Shown in pieces: positions 40,587 to 53,665 of a stretch of 64,000 nt of DNA. The notes under the pieces are model-generated. The model saw only the letters and a program-made list of their open reading frames with translations, had not been told where the DNA came from and searched no databases. The stretch covers positions 1 to 64,000 of the forward strand of contig CAWVQA010000049.1 of NCBI GenBank assembly GCA_963932145.1, in the 5' to 3' direction. Source of the DNA: Acanthosepion lycidas (Eukaryota > Mollusca > Cephalopoda > Sepiida > Sepiidae). Every line of letters starts with the position of its first letter. Position 1 is the first letter of the stretch. Both the position numbers and the translations under genes were made by a program.

Positions 40587-43078
40587 TTTACATGCAAAAT
40601 CAAGCTGTTTTTCACTACTTTTTAACGCTAGATTGTAAATATCAATAACTGTTTGAAAACATTAGAAAAACAATGAAATTATTGAAAATCGATATGAAAT
40701 CAATCAAAACTTATTGATTTTAACTAGTTTCAGAAGTTTTGACAAAGTTTTATTTCAGATATTATGTTTTACACAACTTTTAATTACATAGCGATTTACA
40801 TGCAAAATCAAGCTGTTTTTGACTACTTTTTAATGCTAGTTTGTAAATATAAATAACTCTTTCAAAACATTAGAAAAACAATGAAATTATTGAAAATCGA
40901 TATGAAATCAATCAAAACTTATTGATTATAACTAGTTTCAGAAGTTTTGACAAAGTTATATTTAAGATTTTATGTTTTACACAACTTTTAATTACATAGC
41001 GATTTACATGCAAAATCTAGCTTTTTTCACTACTTTTTCAACGTTAGTTTGTAAATATTAATAACACTTTGAAAACATTAGAAAAACAATGAAATTATTG
41101 AAAATCGATATGGAATCAATCAAAACTTATTGATTTTAACTAGTTTCAGAAGTTTTGACAAAGTTTTATTTAAGATTTTATGTTTTACACAACTTTTAAT
41201 TACATAGCGATTTACATGCAAAATCTAGCTTTTTTCACTACTTTTTAACGCTCGTTTGTAAATATAAATAACTGTTTGAAAACATTAGAAAAACAATGAA
41301 ATTATTGAAAATCGATATGAAATCAATCAAAACTTATTGATTTTAACTAGTTTCAGAAGTTTTGACAAAGTTTTATTTAAGATTTTATGTTTTACACAAC
41401 TTTTAATTACATAGCGATTTACATGCAAAATCAAGCTGTTTTTGACTACTTTTTAATGCTAGTTTGTAAATATCAATAACTCTTTGAAAACATTAGAAAA
41501 ACAAAGAAATTATTGAAAATCGATATGAAATCAATCAAAACTTATTGATTTTAACTAGTTTCAGAAGTTTTGACAAAGATATATTTAAGATTTTATGTTT
41601 TACACAACTTTTAATTACATAGCGATTTACATGCAAAATCTAGCTTTTTTCACTACTTTTTAACGCTAGTTTGTAAATATCAATAACTGTTTGAAAACAT
41701 TAGAAAAACAATGAAATTATTGAAAATCGATATGAAATCAATCAAAACTTATTGATTTTAACTAGTTTCAGAAGTTTTGACAAAGTTATATTTAAGATAT
41801 TATGTTTTACACAACTTTTAATTACTTAGCGATTTACATGCAAAATCATGCTGTTTTTGACTACTTTTTAACGCTAGTTTGTAAATATCAATAACTGTTT
41901 GAAAACATTAGAAAAACAATGAAATTATTGAAAATCGATATGAAATCAATCAAAACTTATTGATTTTAACTAGTTTCAGAAGTTTTGACAAAGTTTTATT
42001 TAAGATTTTATGTTTTACACAACTTTTAATTACATAGCGATTTACATGCAAAATCAAGCTGTTTTTGACTACTTTTTAATGCTAGTTTGTAAATATCAAT
42101 AACTCTTTGAAAACATTAGAAAAACAAAGAAATTATTGAAAATCGATATGAAATCAATCAAAACTTATTGATTTTAACTAGTTTCAGAAGTTTTGACAAA
42201 GATATATTTAAGATTTTATGTTTTACACAACTTTTAATTACATAGCGATTTACATGCAAAATCTAGCTTTTTTCACTACTTTTTAACGCTAGTTTGTAAA
42301 TATCAATAACTGTTTGAAAACATTAGAAAAACAATGAAATTATTGAAAATCGATATGAAATCAATCAAAACTTATTGATTTTAACTAGTTTCAGAAGTTT
42401 TGACAAAGTTATATTTAAGATATTATGTTTTACACAACTTTTAATTACTTAGCGATTTACATGCAAAATCATGCTGTTTTTGACTACTTTTTAACGCTAG
42501 TTTGTAAATATCAATAACTGTTTGAAAACATTAGAAAAACAATGAAATTATTGAAAATCGATATGAAATCAATCAAAACTTATTGATTTTAACTAGTTTC
42601 AGAAGTTTTGACAAAGTTATATTTAAGATTTTATGTTTTACACAACTTTTAATTACATAGCGATTTACATGCAAAATCTAGCTTTTTTCACTACTTTTTA
42701 ACGCTAGTTTGTAAATATCAATAACTCTTTGAAAACATTAGAAAAACAATGAAATTATTGAAAATCGATATGAAATCAATCAAAACTTATTGATTTTAAC
42801 TAGTTTCAGAAGTTTTGACAAAGTTATATTTAAGATATTATGTTTTACACAACTTTTAATTACATAGAGATTTACATGCAAAATCTATCTTTTTACACTA
42901 CTTTTTCAACGTTAGTTTGTAAATATCAATAACACTTTGAAAACATTGGAAAAACAATGAAATTATTGAATATCGATATGGAATCAATCAAAACTTATTG
43001 ATTTTATCTAGTTTCAGAAGTTTTGACAAAGTTATATTTAAGATTTTATGTTTTACACAACTTTTAATTACATAGCGA
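40587..43078 (+). repeat. 9-monomer HOR, copy 3, enlarged to 12 monomers (2,492 bp)
   Basis: Monomers 1 to 7 are followed by a second set of monomers 5, 6 and 7, then 8 and 9. The added length is 623 bp, equal to 208+207+208. The first set's monomer 7 ends gttttatttaag, the ending of monomer 4, where the normal monomer 7 has gttatatttaag. This locates the unequal exchange between a monomer 7 and a monomer 4, upstream of that mark. The first monomer ends cagatattatg, shared with copy 4. Confidence 0.94.
41418..42663 (+). repeat. Internal three-monomer duplication (2 x 623 bp)
   Basis: Sets at 41,418-42,040 and 42,041-42,663 each hold Q(aatgct, acaaagaaa), P(agatattatg, ttacttagcg) and E. They differ only in the last 3' mark, gttttatttaag against gttatatttaag. 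The pair is found only in HOR copy 3, so it is younger than the spread of the 9-monomer unit. Confidence 0.92.
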
Positions 43079-44947
43079 TTTACATGCAAAATCAAGCTGT
43101 TTTTCACTACTTTTTAACGCTAGATTGTAAATATCAATAACTGTTTGAAAACATTAGAAAAACAATGAAATTATTGAAAATCGATATGAAATCAATCAAA
43201 ACTTATTGATTTTAACTAGTTTCAGAAGTTTTGACAAAGTTTTATTTCAGATATTATGTTTTACACAACTTTTAATTACATAGCGATTTACATGCAAAAT
43301 CAAGCTGTTTTTGACTACTTTTTAATGCTAGTTTGTAAATATAAATAACTCTTTCAAAACATTAGAAAAACAATGAAATTATTGAAAATCGATATGAAAT
43401 CAATCAAAACTTATTGATTATAACTAGTTTCAGAAGTTTTGACAAAGTTATATTTAAGATTTTATGTTTTACACAACTTTTAATTACATAGCGATTTACA
43501 TGCAAAATCTAGCTTTTTTCACTACTTTTTCAACGTTAGTTTGTAAATATTAATAACACTTTGAAAACATTAGAAAAACAATGAAATTATTGAAAATCGA
43601 TATGGAATCAATCAAAACTTATTGATTTTAACTAGTTTCAGAAGTTTTGACAAAGTTTTATTTAAGATTTTATGTTTTACACAACTTTTAATTACATAGC
43701 GATTTACATGCAAAATCTAGCTTTTTTCACTACTTTTTAACGCTCGTTTGTAAATATAAATAACTGTTTGAAAACATTAGAAAAACAATGAAATTATTGA
43801 AAATCGATATGAAATCAATCAAAACTTATTGATTTTAACTAGTTTCAGAAGTTTTGACAAAGTTTTATTTAAGATTTTATGTTTTACACAACTTTTAATT
43901 ACATAGCGATTTACATGCAAAATCAAGCTGTTTTTGACTACTTTTTAATGCTAGTTTGTAAATATCAATAACTCTTTGAAAACATTAGAAAAACAAAGAA
44001 ATTATTGAAAATCGATATGAAATCAATCAAAACTTATTGATTTTAACTAGTTTCAGAAGTTTTGACAAAGATATATTTAAGATTTTATGTTTTACACAAC
44101 TTTTAATTACATAGCGATTTACATGCAAAATCTAGCTTTTTTCACTACTTTTTAACGCTAGTTTGTAAATATCAATAACTGTTTGAAAACATTAGAAAAA
44201 CAATGAAATTATTGAAAATCGATATGAAATCAATCAAAACTTATTGATTTTAACTAGTTTCAGAAGTTTTGACAAAGTTATATTTAAGATATTATGTTTT
44301 ACACAACTTTTAATTACTTAGCGATTTACATGCAAAATCATGCTGTTTTTGACTACTTTTTAACGCTAGTTTGTAAATATCAATAACTGTTTGAAAACAT
44401 TAGAAAAACAATGAAATTATTGAAAATCGATATGAAATCAATCAAAACTTATTGATTTTAACTAGTTTCAGAAGTTTTGACAAAGTTATATTTAAGATTT
44501 TATGTTTTACACAACTTTTAATTACATAGCGATTTACATGCAAAATCTAGCTTTTTTCACTACTTTTTAACGCTAGTTTGTAAATATCAATAACTCTTTG
44601 AAAACATTAGAAAAACAATGAAATTATTGAAAATCGATATGAAATCAATCAAAACTTATTGATTTTAACTAGTTTCAGAAGTTTTGACAAAGTTATATTT
44701 AAGATATTATGTTTTACACAACTTTTAATTACATAGAGATTTACATGCAAAATCTATCTTTTTACACTACTTTTTCAACGTTAGTTTGTAAATATCAATA
44801 ACACTTTGAAAACATTGGAAAAACAATGAAATTATTGAATATCGATATGGAATCAATCAAAACTTATTGATTTTATCTAGTTTCAGAAGTTTTGACAAAG
44901 TTATATTTAAGATTTTATGTTTTACACAACTTTTAATTACATAGAGA
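43079..44947 (+). repeat. 9-monomer HOR, copy 4 (1,869 bp)
   Basis: Same nine monomers as copies 1 and 2, with cagatattatg as in copy 3. The last monomer ends in agaga (44,945) where the other copies have agcga, and the next monomer is C-type, not the expected Q(gctagattg); this is the right border of the regular HOR. The shared cagatattatg suggests copies 3 and 4 arose from a different parent unit than copies 1 and 2. Confidence 0.94.
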
Positions 44948-46609
44948 TTTACATGCAAAATCTAGCTTTTTTCACTACTTTTTCAACGTTAGTTTGTAAA
45001 TATCAATAACACTTTGAAAACATTAGAAAAACAATGAAATTATTGAAAATCGATATGGAATCAATCAAAACTTATTGATTTTAACTAGTTTCAGAAGTTT
45101 TGACAAAGTTATATTTAAGATTTTATGTTTTACACAACTTTTAATTACATAGCGATTTACATGCAAAATCAAGCTGTTTTTGACTACTTTTTAATGCTAG
45201 TTTGTAAATATCAATAACTCTTTGAAAACATTAGAAAAACAAAGAAATTATTGAAAATCGATATGAAATCAATCAAAACTTATTGATTTTAACTAGTTTC
45301 AGAAGTTTTGACAAAGATATATTTAAGATTTTATGTTTTACACAACTTTTAATTACATAGCGATTTACATGCAAAATCTAGCTTTTTTCACTACTTTTTA
45401 ACGCTAGTTTGTAAATATCAATAACTGTTTGAAAACATTAGAAAAACAATGAAATTATTGAAAATCGATATGAAATCAATCAAAACTTATTGATTTTAAC
45501 TAGTTTCAGAAGTTTTGACAAAGTTATATTTAAGATATTATGTTTTACACAACTTTTAATTACTTAGCGATTTACATGCAAAATCATGCTGTTTTTGACT
45601 ACTTTTTAACGCTAGTTTGTAAATATCAATAACTGTTTGAAAACATTAGAAAAACAATGAAATTATTGAAAATCGATATGAAATCAATCAAAACTTATTG
45701 ATTTTAACTAGTTTCAGAAGTTTTGACAAAGTTATATTTAAGATTTTATGTTTTACACAACTTTTAATTACATAGCGATTTACATGCAAAATCTAGCTTT
45801 TTTCACTACTTTTTAACGCTAGTTTGTAAATATCAATAACTCTTTGAAAACATTAGAAAAACAATGAAATTATTGAAAATCGATATGAAATCAATCAAAA
45901 CTTATTGATTTTAACTAGTTTCAGAAGTTTTGACAAAGTTATATTTAAGATATTATGTTTTACACAACTTTTAATTACATAGAGATTTACATGCAAAATC
46001 TATCTTTTTACACTACTTTTTCAACGTTAGTTTGTAAATATCAATAACACTTTGAAAACATTGGAAAAACAATGAAATTATTGAATATCGATATGGAATC
46101 AATCAAAACTTATTGATTTTATCTAGTTTCAGAAGTTTTGACAAAGTTATATTTAAGATTTTATGTTTTACACAACTTTTAATTACATAGAGATTTACAT
46201 GCAAAATCTAGCTTTTTTCACTACTTTTTCAACGTTAGTTTGTAAATATCAATAACACTTTGAAAACATTAGAAAAACAATGAAATTATTGAAAATCGAT
46301 ATGGAATCAATCAAAACTTATTGATTTTAACTAGTTTCAGAAGTTTTGACAAAGTTATATTTAAGATTTTATGTTTTACACAACTTTTAATTACATAGCG
46401 ATTTACATGCAAAATCAAGCTGTTTTTGACTACTTTTTAACGCTAGTTTGTAAATATCAATAACTCTTTCAAAACATTAGTAAAACAATGAAATTATTGA
46501 AAATCGATATGAAATCAATCAAAACTTATTGATTTTAACTAGTTTCAGAAGTTTTGACAAAGTTTTATTTAAGATTTTATGTTTTACACAACTTTTAATT
46601 ACATAGCGA
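44948..46609 (+). repeat. Partial HOR flanked by C monomers
   Basis: A C monomer (44,948-45,155) is followed by monomers 5 to 9 of the 9-monomer HOR (45,156-46,193), then another C monomer (46,194-46,401) and a Y monomer (46,402-46,609). The two C monomers each follow a D monomer with tttatctag, so the six-monomer set C-Q-P-E-P-D is bounded by like junctions. This segment joins the regular HOR to the 8-monomer repeat on its right. Confidence 0.88.
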
Positions 46610-48269
46610 TTTACATGCAAAATCTAGCTTTTTTCACTACTTTTTAACGCTAGTTTGTAAATATCAATAACTGTTTGAAAACATTAGAAAAACAATGAAA
46701 TTATTGAAAATCGATATGAAATCAATCAAAACTTATTGATTTTAACTAGTTTCAGAAGTTTTGACAAATATATATTTAAGATTTTATGTTTTACACAACT
46801 TTTAATTACATAGAGATTTACATGCAAAATCTAGCTTTTTTCACTACTTTTTAACGCTAGTTTGTAAATATCAATAACTGTTTGAAAACATTAGAAAAAC
46901 AATGAAATTATTGAAAATCGATATGATATCAATCAAAACTTATTGATTTTAACTAGTTTCAGAAGTTTTGACAAAGTTTTATTTCAGATTTTATGTTTTA
47001 CACAACTTTTAATTACATAGCGATTTACATGCAAAATCAAGCTGTTTTTGACTACTTTTTAATGCTAGTTTGTAAATATAAATAACTCTTTCAAAACATT
47101 AGAAAAACAATGAAATTATTGAAAATCGATATGAAATCAATCAAAACTTATTGATTATAACTAGTTTCAGAAGTTTTGACAAAGTTATATTTAAGATTTT
47201 ATGTTTTACACAACTTTTAATTACATAGCGATTTACATGCAAAATCTAGCTTTTTTCACTACTTTTTCAACGTTAGTTTGTAAATATTAATAACACTTTG
47301 AAAACATTAGAAAAACAATGAAATTATTGAAAATCGATATGGAATCAATCAAAACTTATTGATTTTAACTAGTTTCAGAAGTTTTGACAAAGTTTTATTT
47401 AAGATTTTATGTTTTACACAACTTTTAATTACATAGCGATTTACATGCAAAATCTAGCTTTTTTCACTACTTTTTAACGCTAGTTTGTAAATATAAATAA
47501 CTGTTTGAAAACATTAGAAAAACAATGAAATTATTGAAAATCGATATGAAATCAATCAAAACTTATTGATTTTAACTAGTTTCAGAAGTTTTGACAAAGA
47601 TATATTTAAGATTTTATGTTTTACACAACTTTTAATTACATAGCGATTTACATGCAAAATCAAGCTGTTTTTGACTACTTTTTAACGCTAGTTTGTAAAT
47701 ATCAATAACTCTTTCAAAACATTAGTAAAACAATGAAATTATTGAAAATCGATATGAAATCAATCAAAACTTATTGATTTTAACTAGTTTCAGAAGTTTT
47801 GACAAAGTTTTATTTAAGATTTTATGTTTTACACAACTTTTAATTACATAGCGATTTACATGCAAAATCTAGCTTTTTTCACTACTTTTTAACGCTAGTT
47901 TGTAAATATCAATAACTGTTTGAAAACATTAGAAAAACAATGAAATTATTGAAAATCGATATGAAATCAATCAAAACTTATTGATTTTAACTAGTTTCAG
48001 AAGTTTTGACAAAGTTATATTTAAGATTTTATGTTTTACACAACTTTTAATTACATAGCGATTTACATGCAAAATCTAGTTTTTTTCACTACTTTTTCAA
48101 CGTTAGTTTGTAAATATCAATAACACTTTGAAAACATTAGAAAAACAATGAAATTATTGAAAATCGATATGGAATCAATCAAAACTTATTGATTTTAACT
48201 AGTTTCAGAAGTTTTGACAAAGTTTTATTTAAGATTTTATGTTTTACACAACTTTTAATTACATAGCGA
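46610..48269 (+). repeat. 8-monomer HOR, copy 1 (1,660 bp)
   Basis: The order is P(acaaatatat), P(gatatgatatc, ending gttttatttcag), Q(aatgct, attgattataac), C(aatattaataacac), P(ataaataactg, gatatattt), Y, P and V. The lengths, 8 x 207 plus four, give 1,660, as measured between the two gatatgatatc marks at 46,921 and 48,581. The middle trio Q-C-P is the same as monomers 2 to 4 of the 9-monomer HOR, but with gctagttt in place of gctcgttt. Confidence 0.93.
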
Positions 48270-49929
48270 TTTACATGCAAAATCTAGCTTTTTTCACTAC
48301 TTTTTAACGCTAGTTTGTAAATATCAATAACTGTTTGAAAACATTAGAAAAACAATGAAATTATTGAAAATCGATATGAAATCAATCAAAACTTATTGAT
48401 TTTAACTAGTTTCAGAAGTTTTGACAAATATATATTTAAGATTTTATGTTTTACACAACTTTTAATTACATAGAGATTTACATGCAAAATCTAGCTTTTT
48501 TCACTACTTTTTAACGCTAGTTTGTAAATATCAATAACTGTTTGAAAACATTAGAAAAACAATGAAATTATTGAAAATCGATATGATATCAATCAAAACT
48601 TATTGATTTTAACTAGTTTCAGAAGTTTTGACAAAGTTTTATTTCAGATTTTATGTTTTACACAACTTATAATTACATAGCGATTTACATGCAAAATCAA
48701 GCTGTTTTTGACTACTTTTTAATGCTAGTTTGTAAATATAAATAACTCTTTCAAAACATTAGAAAAACAATGAAATTATTGAAAATCGATATGAAATCAA
48801 TCAAAACTTATTGATTATAACTAGTTTCAGAAGTTTTGACAAAGTTATATTTAAGATTTTATGTTTTACACAACTTTTAATTACATAGCGATTTACATGC
48901 AAAATCTAGCTTTTTTCACTACTTTTTCAACGTTAGTTTGTAAATATTAATAACACTTTGAAAACATTAGAAAAACAATGAAATTATTGAAAATCGATAT
49001 GGAATCAATCAAAACTTATTGATTTTAACTAGTTTCAGAAGTTTTGACAAAGTTTTATTTAAGATTTTATGTTTTACACAACTTTTAATTACATAGCGAT
49101 TTACATGCAAAATCTAGCTTTTTTCACTACTTTTTAACGCTAGTTTGTAAATATAAATAACTGTTTGAAAACATTAGAAAAACAATGAAATTATTGAAAA
49201 TCGATATGAAATCAATCAAAACTTATTGATTTTAACTAGTTTCAGAAGTTTTGACAAAGATATATTTAAGATTTTATGTTTTACACAACTTTTAATTACA
49301 TAGCGATTTACATGCAAAATCAAGCTGTTTTTGACTACTTTTTAACGCTAGTTTGTAAATATCAATAACTCTTTCAAAACATTAGTAAAACAATGAAATT
49401 ATTGAAAATCGATATGAAATCAATCAAAACTTATTGATTTTAACTAGTTTCAGAAGTTTTGACAAAGTTTTATTTAAGATTTTATGTTTTACACAACTTT
49501 TAATTACATAGCGATTTACATGCAAAATCTAGCTTTTTTCACTACTTTTTAACGCTAGTTTGTAAATATCAATAACTGTTTGAAAACATTAGAAAAACAA
49601 TGAAATTATTGAAAATCGATATGAAATCAATCAAAACTTATTGATTTTAACTAGTTTCAGAAGTTTTGACAAAGTTATATTTAAGATTTTATGTTTTACA
49701 CAACTTTTAATTACATAGCGATTTACATGCAAAATCTAGTTTTTTTCACTACTTTTTCAACGTTAGTTTGTAAATATCAATAACACTTTGAAAACATTAG
49801 AAAAACAATGAAATTATTGAAAATCGATATGGAATCAATCAAAACTTATTGATTTTAACTAGTTTCAGAAGTTTTGACAAAGTTTTATTTAAGATTTTAT
49901 GTTTTACACAACTTTTAATTACATAGCGA
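48270..49929 (+). repeat. 8-monomer HOR, copy 2 (1,660 bp)
   Basis: This copy follows copy 1 directly with the same order and the same rare gatatgatatc at 48,581. A private aacttataatt lies near 48,665. After the V monomer the array returns to Q(acaaagaaa) at 49,930, which begins a second copy of the larger unit. gatatgatatc is absent at the matching place in that larger copy (51,695), so the 8-monomer duplication carries a mark not shared with it. Confidence 0.93.
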
Positions 49930-52628
49930 TTTACATGCAAAATCAAGCTGTTTTTGACTACTTTTTAATGCTAGTTTGTAAATATCAATAACTCTTTGAA
50001 AACATTAGAAAAACAAAGAAATTATTGAAAATCGATATGAAATCAATCAAAACTTATTGATTTTAACTAGTTTCAGAAGTTTTGACAAAGATATATTTAA
50101 GATTTTATGTTTTACACAACTTTTAATTACATAGCGATTTACATGCAAAATCTAGCTTTTTTCACTACTTTTTAACGCTAGTTTGTAAATATCAATAACT
50201 GTTTGAAAACATTAGAAAAACAATGAAATTATTGAAAATCGATATGAAATCAATCAAAACTTATTGATTTTAACTAGTTTCAGAAGTTTTGACAAAGTTA
50301 TATTTAAGATATTATGTTTTACACAACTTTTAATTACTTAGCGATTTACATGCAAAATCATGCTGTTTTTGACTACTTTTTAACGCTAGTTTGTAAATAT
50401 CAATAACTGTTTGAAAACATTAGAAAAACAATGAAATTATTGAAAATCGATATGAAATCAATCAAAACTTATTGATTTTAACTAGTTTCAGAAGTTTTGA
50501 CAAAGTTATATTTAAGATTTTATGTTTTACACAACTTTTAATTACATAGCGATTTACATGCAAAATCTAGCTTTTTTCACTACTTTTTAACGCTAGTTTG
50601 TAAATATCAATAACTCTTTGAAAACATTAGAAAAACAATGAAATTATTGAAAATCGATATGAAATCAATCAAAACTTATTGATTTTAACTAGTTTCAGAA
50701 GTTTTGACAAAGTTATATTTAAGATATTATGTTTTACACAACTTTTAATTACATAGAGATTTACATGCAAAATCTAGCTTTTTACACTACTTTTTCAACG
50801 TTAGTTTGTAAATATCAATAACACTTTGAAAACATTGGAAAAACAATGAAATTATTGAATATCGATATGGAATCAATCAAAACGTATTGATTTTATCTAG
50901 TTTCAGAAGTTTTGACAAAGTTATATTTAAGATTTTATGTTTTACACAACTTTTAATTACATAGAGATTTACATGCAAAATCTAGCTTTTTTCACTACTT
51001 TTTCAACGTTAGTTTGTAAATATCAATAACACTTTGAAAACATTAGAAAAACAATGAAATTATTGAAAATCGATATGGAATCAATCAAAACTTATTGATT
51101 TTAACTAGTTTCAGAAGTTTTGACAAAGTTATATTTAAGATTTTATGTTTTACACAACTTTTAATTACATAGCGATTTACATGCAAAATCAAGCTGTTTT
51201 TGACTACTTTTTAACGCTAGTTTGTAAATATCAATAACTCTTTCAAAACATTAGTAAAACAATGAAATTATTGAAAATCGATATGAAATCAATCAAAACT
51301 TATTGATTTTAACTAGTTTCAGAAGTTTTGACAAAGTTTTATTTAAGATTTTATGTTTTACACAACTTTTAATTACATAGCGATTTACATGCAAAATCTA
51401 GCTTTTTTCACTACTTTTTAACGCTAGTTTGTAAATATCAATAACTGTTTGAAAACATTAGAAAAACAATGAAATTATTGAAAATCGATATGAAATCAAT
51501 CAAAACTTATTGATTTTAACTAGTTTCAGAAGTTTTGACAAATATATATTTAAGATTTTATGTTTTACACAACTTTTAATTACATAGAGATTTACATGCA
51601 AAATCTAGCTTTTTTCACTACTTTTTAACGCTAGTTTGTAAATATCAATAACTGTTTGAAAACATTAGAAAAACAATGAAATTATTGAAAATCGATATGA
51701 AATCAATCAAAACTTATTGATTTTAACTAGTTTCAGAAGTTTTGACAAAGTTTTATTTCAGATTTTATGTTTTACACAACTTTTAATTACATAGCGATTT
51801 ACATGCAAAATCAAGCTGTTTTTGACTACTTTTTAATGCTAGTTTGTAAATATAAATAACTCTTTCAAAACATTAGAAAAACAATGAAATTATTGAAAAT
51901 CGATATGAAATCAATCAAAACTTATTGATTATAACTAGTTTCAGAAGTTTTGACAAAGTTATATTTAAGATTTTATGTTTTACACAACTTTTAATTACAT
52001 AGCGATTTACATGCAAAATCTAGCTTTTTTCACTACTTTTTCAACGTTAGTTTGTAAATATTAATAACACTTTGAAAACATTAGAAAAACAATGAAATTA
52101 TTGAAAATCGATATGGAATCAATCAAAACTTATTGATTTTAACTAGTTTCAGAAGTTTTGACAAAGTTTTATTTAAGATTTTATGTTTTACACAACTTTT
52201 AATTACATAGCGATTTACATGCAAAATCTAGCTTTTTTCACTACTTTTTAACGCTAGTTTGTAAATATAAATAACTGTTTGAAAACATTAGAAAAACAAT
52301 GAAATTATTGAAAATCGATATGAAATCAATCAAAACTTATTGATTTTAACTAGTTTCAGAAGTTTTGACAAAGTTATATTTAAGATTTTATGTTTTACAC
52401 AACTTTTAATTACATAGCGATTTACATGCAAAATCAAGCTGTTTTTGACTACTTTTTAACGCTAGTTTGTAAATATCAATAACTCTTTCAAAACATTAGT
52501 AAAACAATGAAATTATTGAAAATCGATATGAAATCAATCAAAACTTATTGATTTTAACTAGTTTCAGAAGTTTTGACAAAGTTTTATTTAAGATTTTATG
52601 TTTTACACAACTTTTAATTACATAGCGA
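49930..52628 (+). repeat. Second copy of the 23-monomer super-unit (13 monomers)
   Basis: The order from 45,156 to 47,854 repeats here at an offset of 4,774 bp (23 monomers): Q, P, E, P, D, C, Y, P, P, Q, C, P, Y. Differences include tctagctttttacac in D here against tctatctttttacac, aaaacgtattg at about 50,885, gatatgaaatc against gatatgatatc, and gttatattt against gatatattt at the end of the P before the last Y. The similarity weakens after 52,628, where tacattc replaces tacatgc. Confidence 0.88.
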
Positions 52629-53665
52629 TTTACATTCAAAATCTAGCTTTTTTCACTACTTTTTAACGCTAGTTTGTAAATATCAATAACTGTTTGAAAA
52701 CATTAGAAAAACAATGAAATTATTGAAAATCGATATGAAGTCAATCAAAACTTATTGATTTTAACTAGTTTCAGAAGTTTTGACAAATATATATTTAAGA
52801 TTTTATGTTTTACACAACTTTTAATTACATAGCGATTTACATGCAAAATCTAGTTTTTTTCACTACTTTTTCAACGTTAGTTTGTAAATATAATAACACT
52901 TTGAAAACATTAGAAAAACAATGAAATTATTGAAAATCGATATGGAATCAATCAAAACTTATTGATTTTAACTAGTTTCAGAAGTTTTGACAAAGATATA
53001 TTTAAGATTTTATGTTTTACACAACTTTTAATTACATAGCGATTTACATGCAAAATCAAGCTGTTTTTGACTACTTTTTAACGCTAGTTTGTAAATATCA
53101 ATAACTCTTTCAAAACATTAGTAAAACAATGAAATTATTGAAAATCGATATGAAATCAATCAAAACTTATTGATTTTAACTAGTTTCAGAAGTTTTGACA
53201 AAGTTTTATTTAAGATTTTATGTTTTACACAACTTTTAATTCCATAGCGATTTACATTCAAAATCTAGCTTTTTTCACTACTTTTTAACGCTAGTTTGTA
53301 AATATCAATAACTGTTTGAAAACATTAGAAAAACAATGAAATTATTGAAAATCGATATGAAATCAATCAAAACTTATTGATTTTAACTAGTTTCAGAAGT
53401 TTTGACAAATATATATTTAAGATTTTATGTTTTACACAACTTTTAATTACATAGCGATTTACATGCAAAATCTAGTTTTTTTCACTACTTTTTCAACGTT
53501 AGTTTGTAAATATCAATAACACTTTGAAAACATTAGAAAAACAATGAAATTATTGAAAATCGATATGGAATCAATCAAAACTTATTGATTTTAACTAGTT
53601 TCAGAAGTTTTGACAAAGTTTTATTTAAGATTTTATGTTTTACACAACTTTTAATTACATAGCGA
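52421..53665 (+). repeat. Three-monomer duplication Y-P(tacattc)-V
   Basis: Sets at 52,421-53,042 (622 bp) and 53,043-53,665 (623 bp) each hold Y, P with tacattcaaa and acaaatatat, and V. The first set's V has lost one base (aaatataataacac), which accounts for the shorter length, and ends gatatattt, not gttttattt. The first P has atgaagtc and the second has a private attccatag before it. The tail of the second V restores the link to Q(acaaagaaa) at 53,666. Confidence 0.88.
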
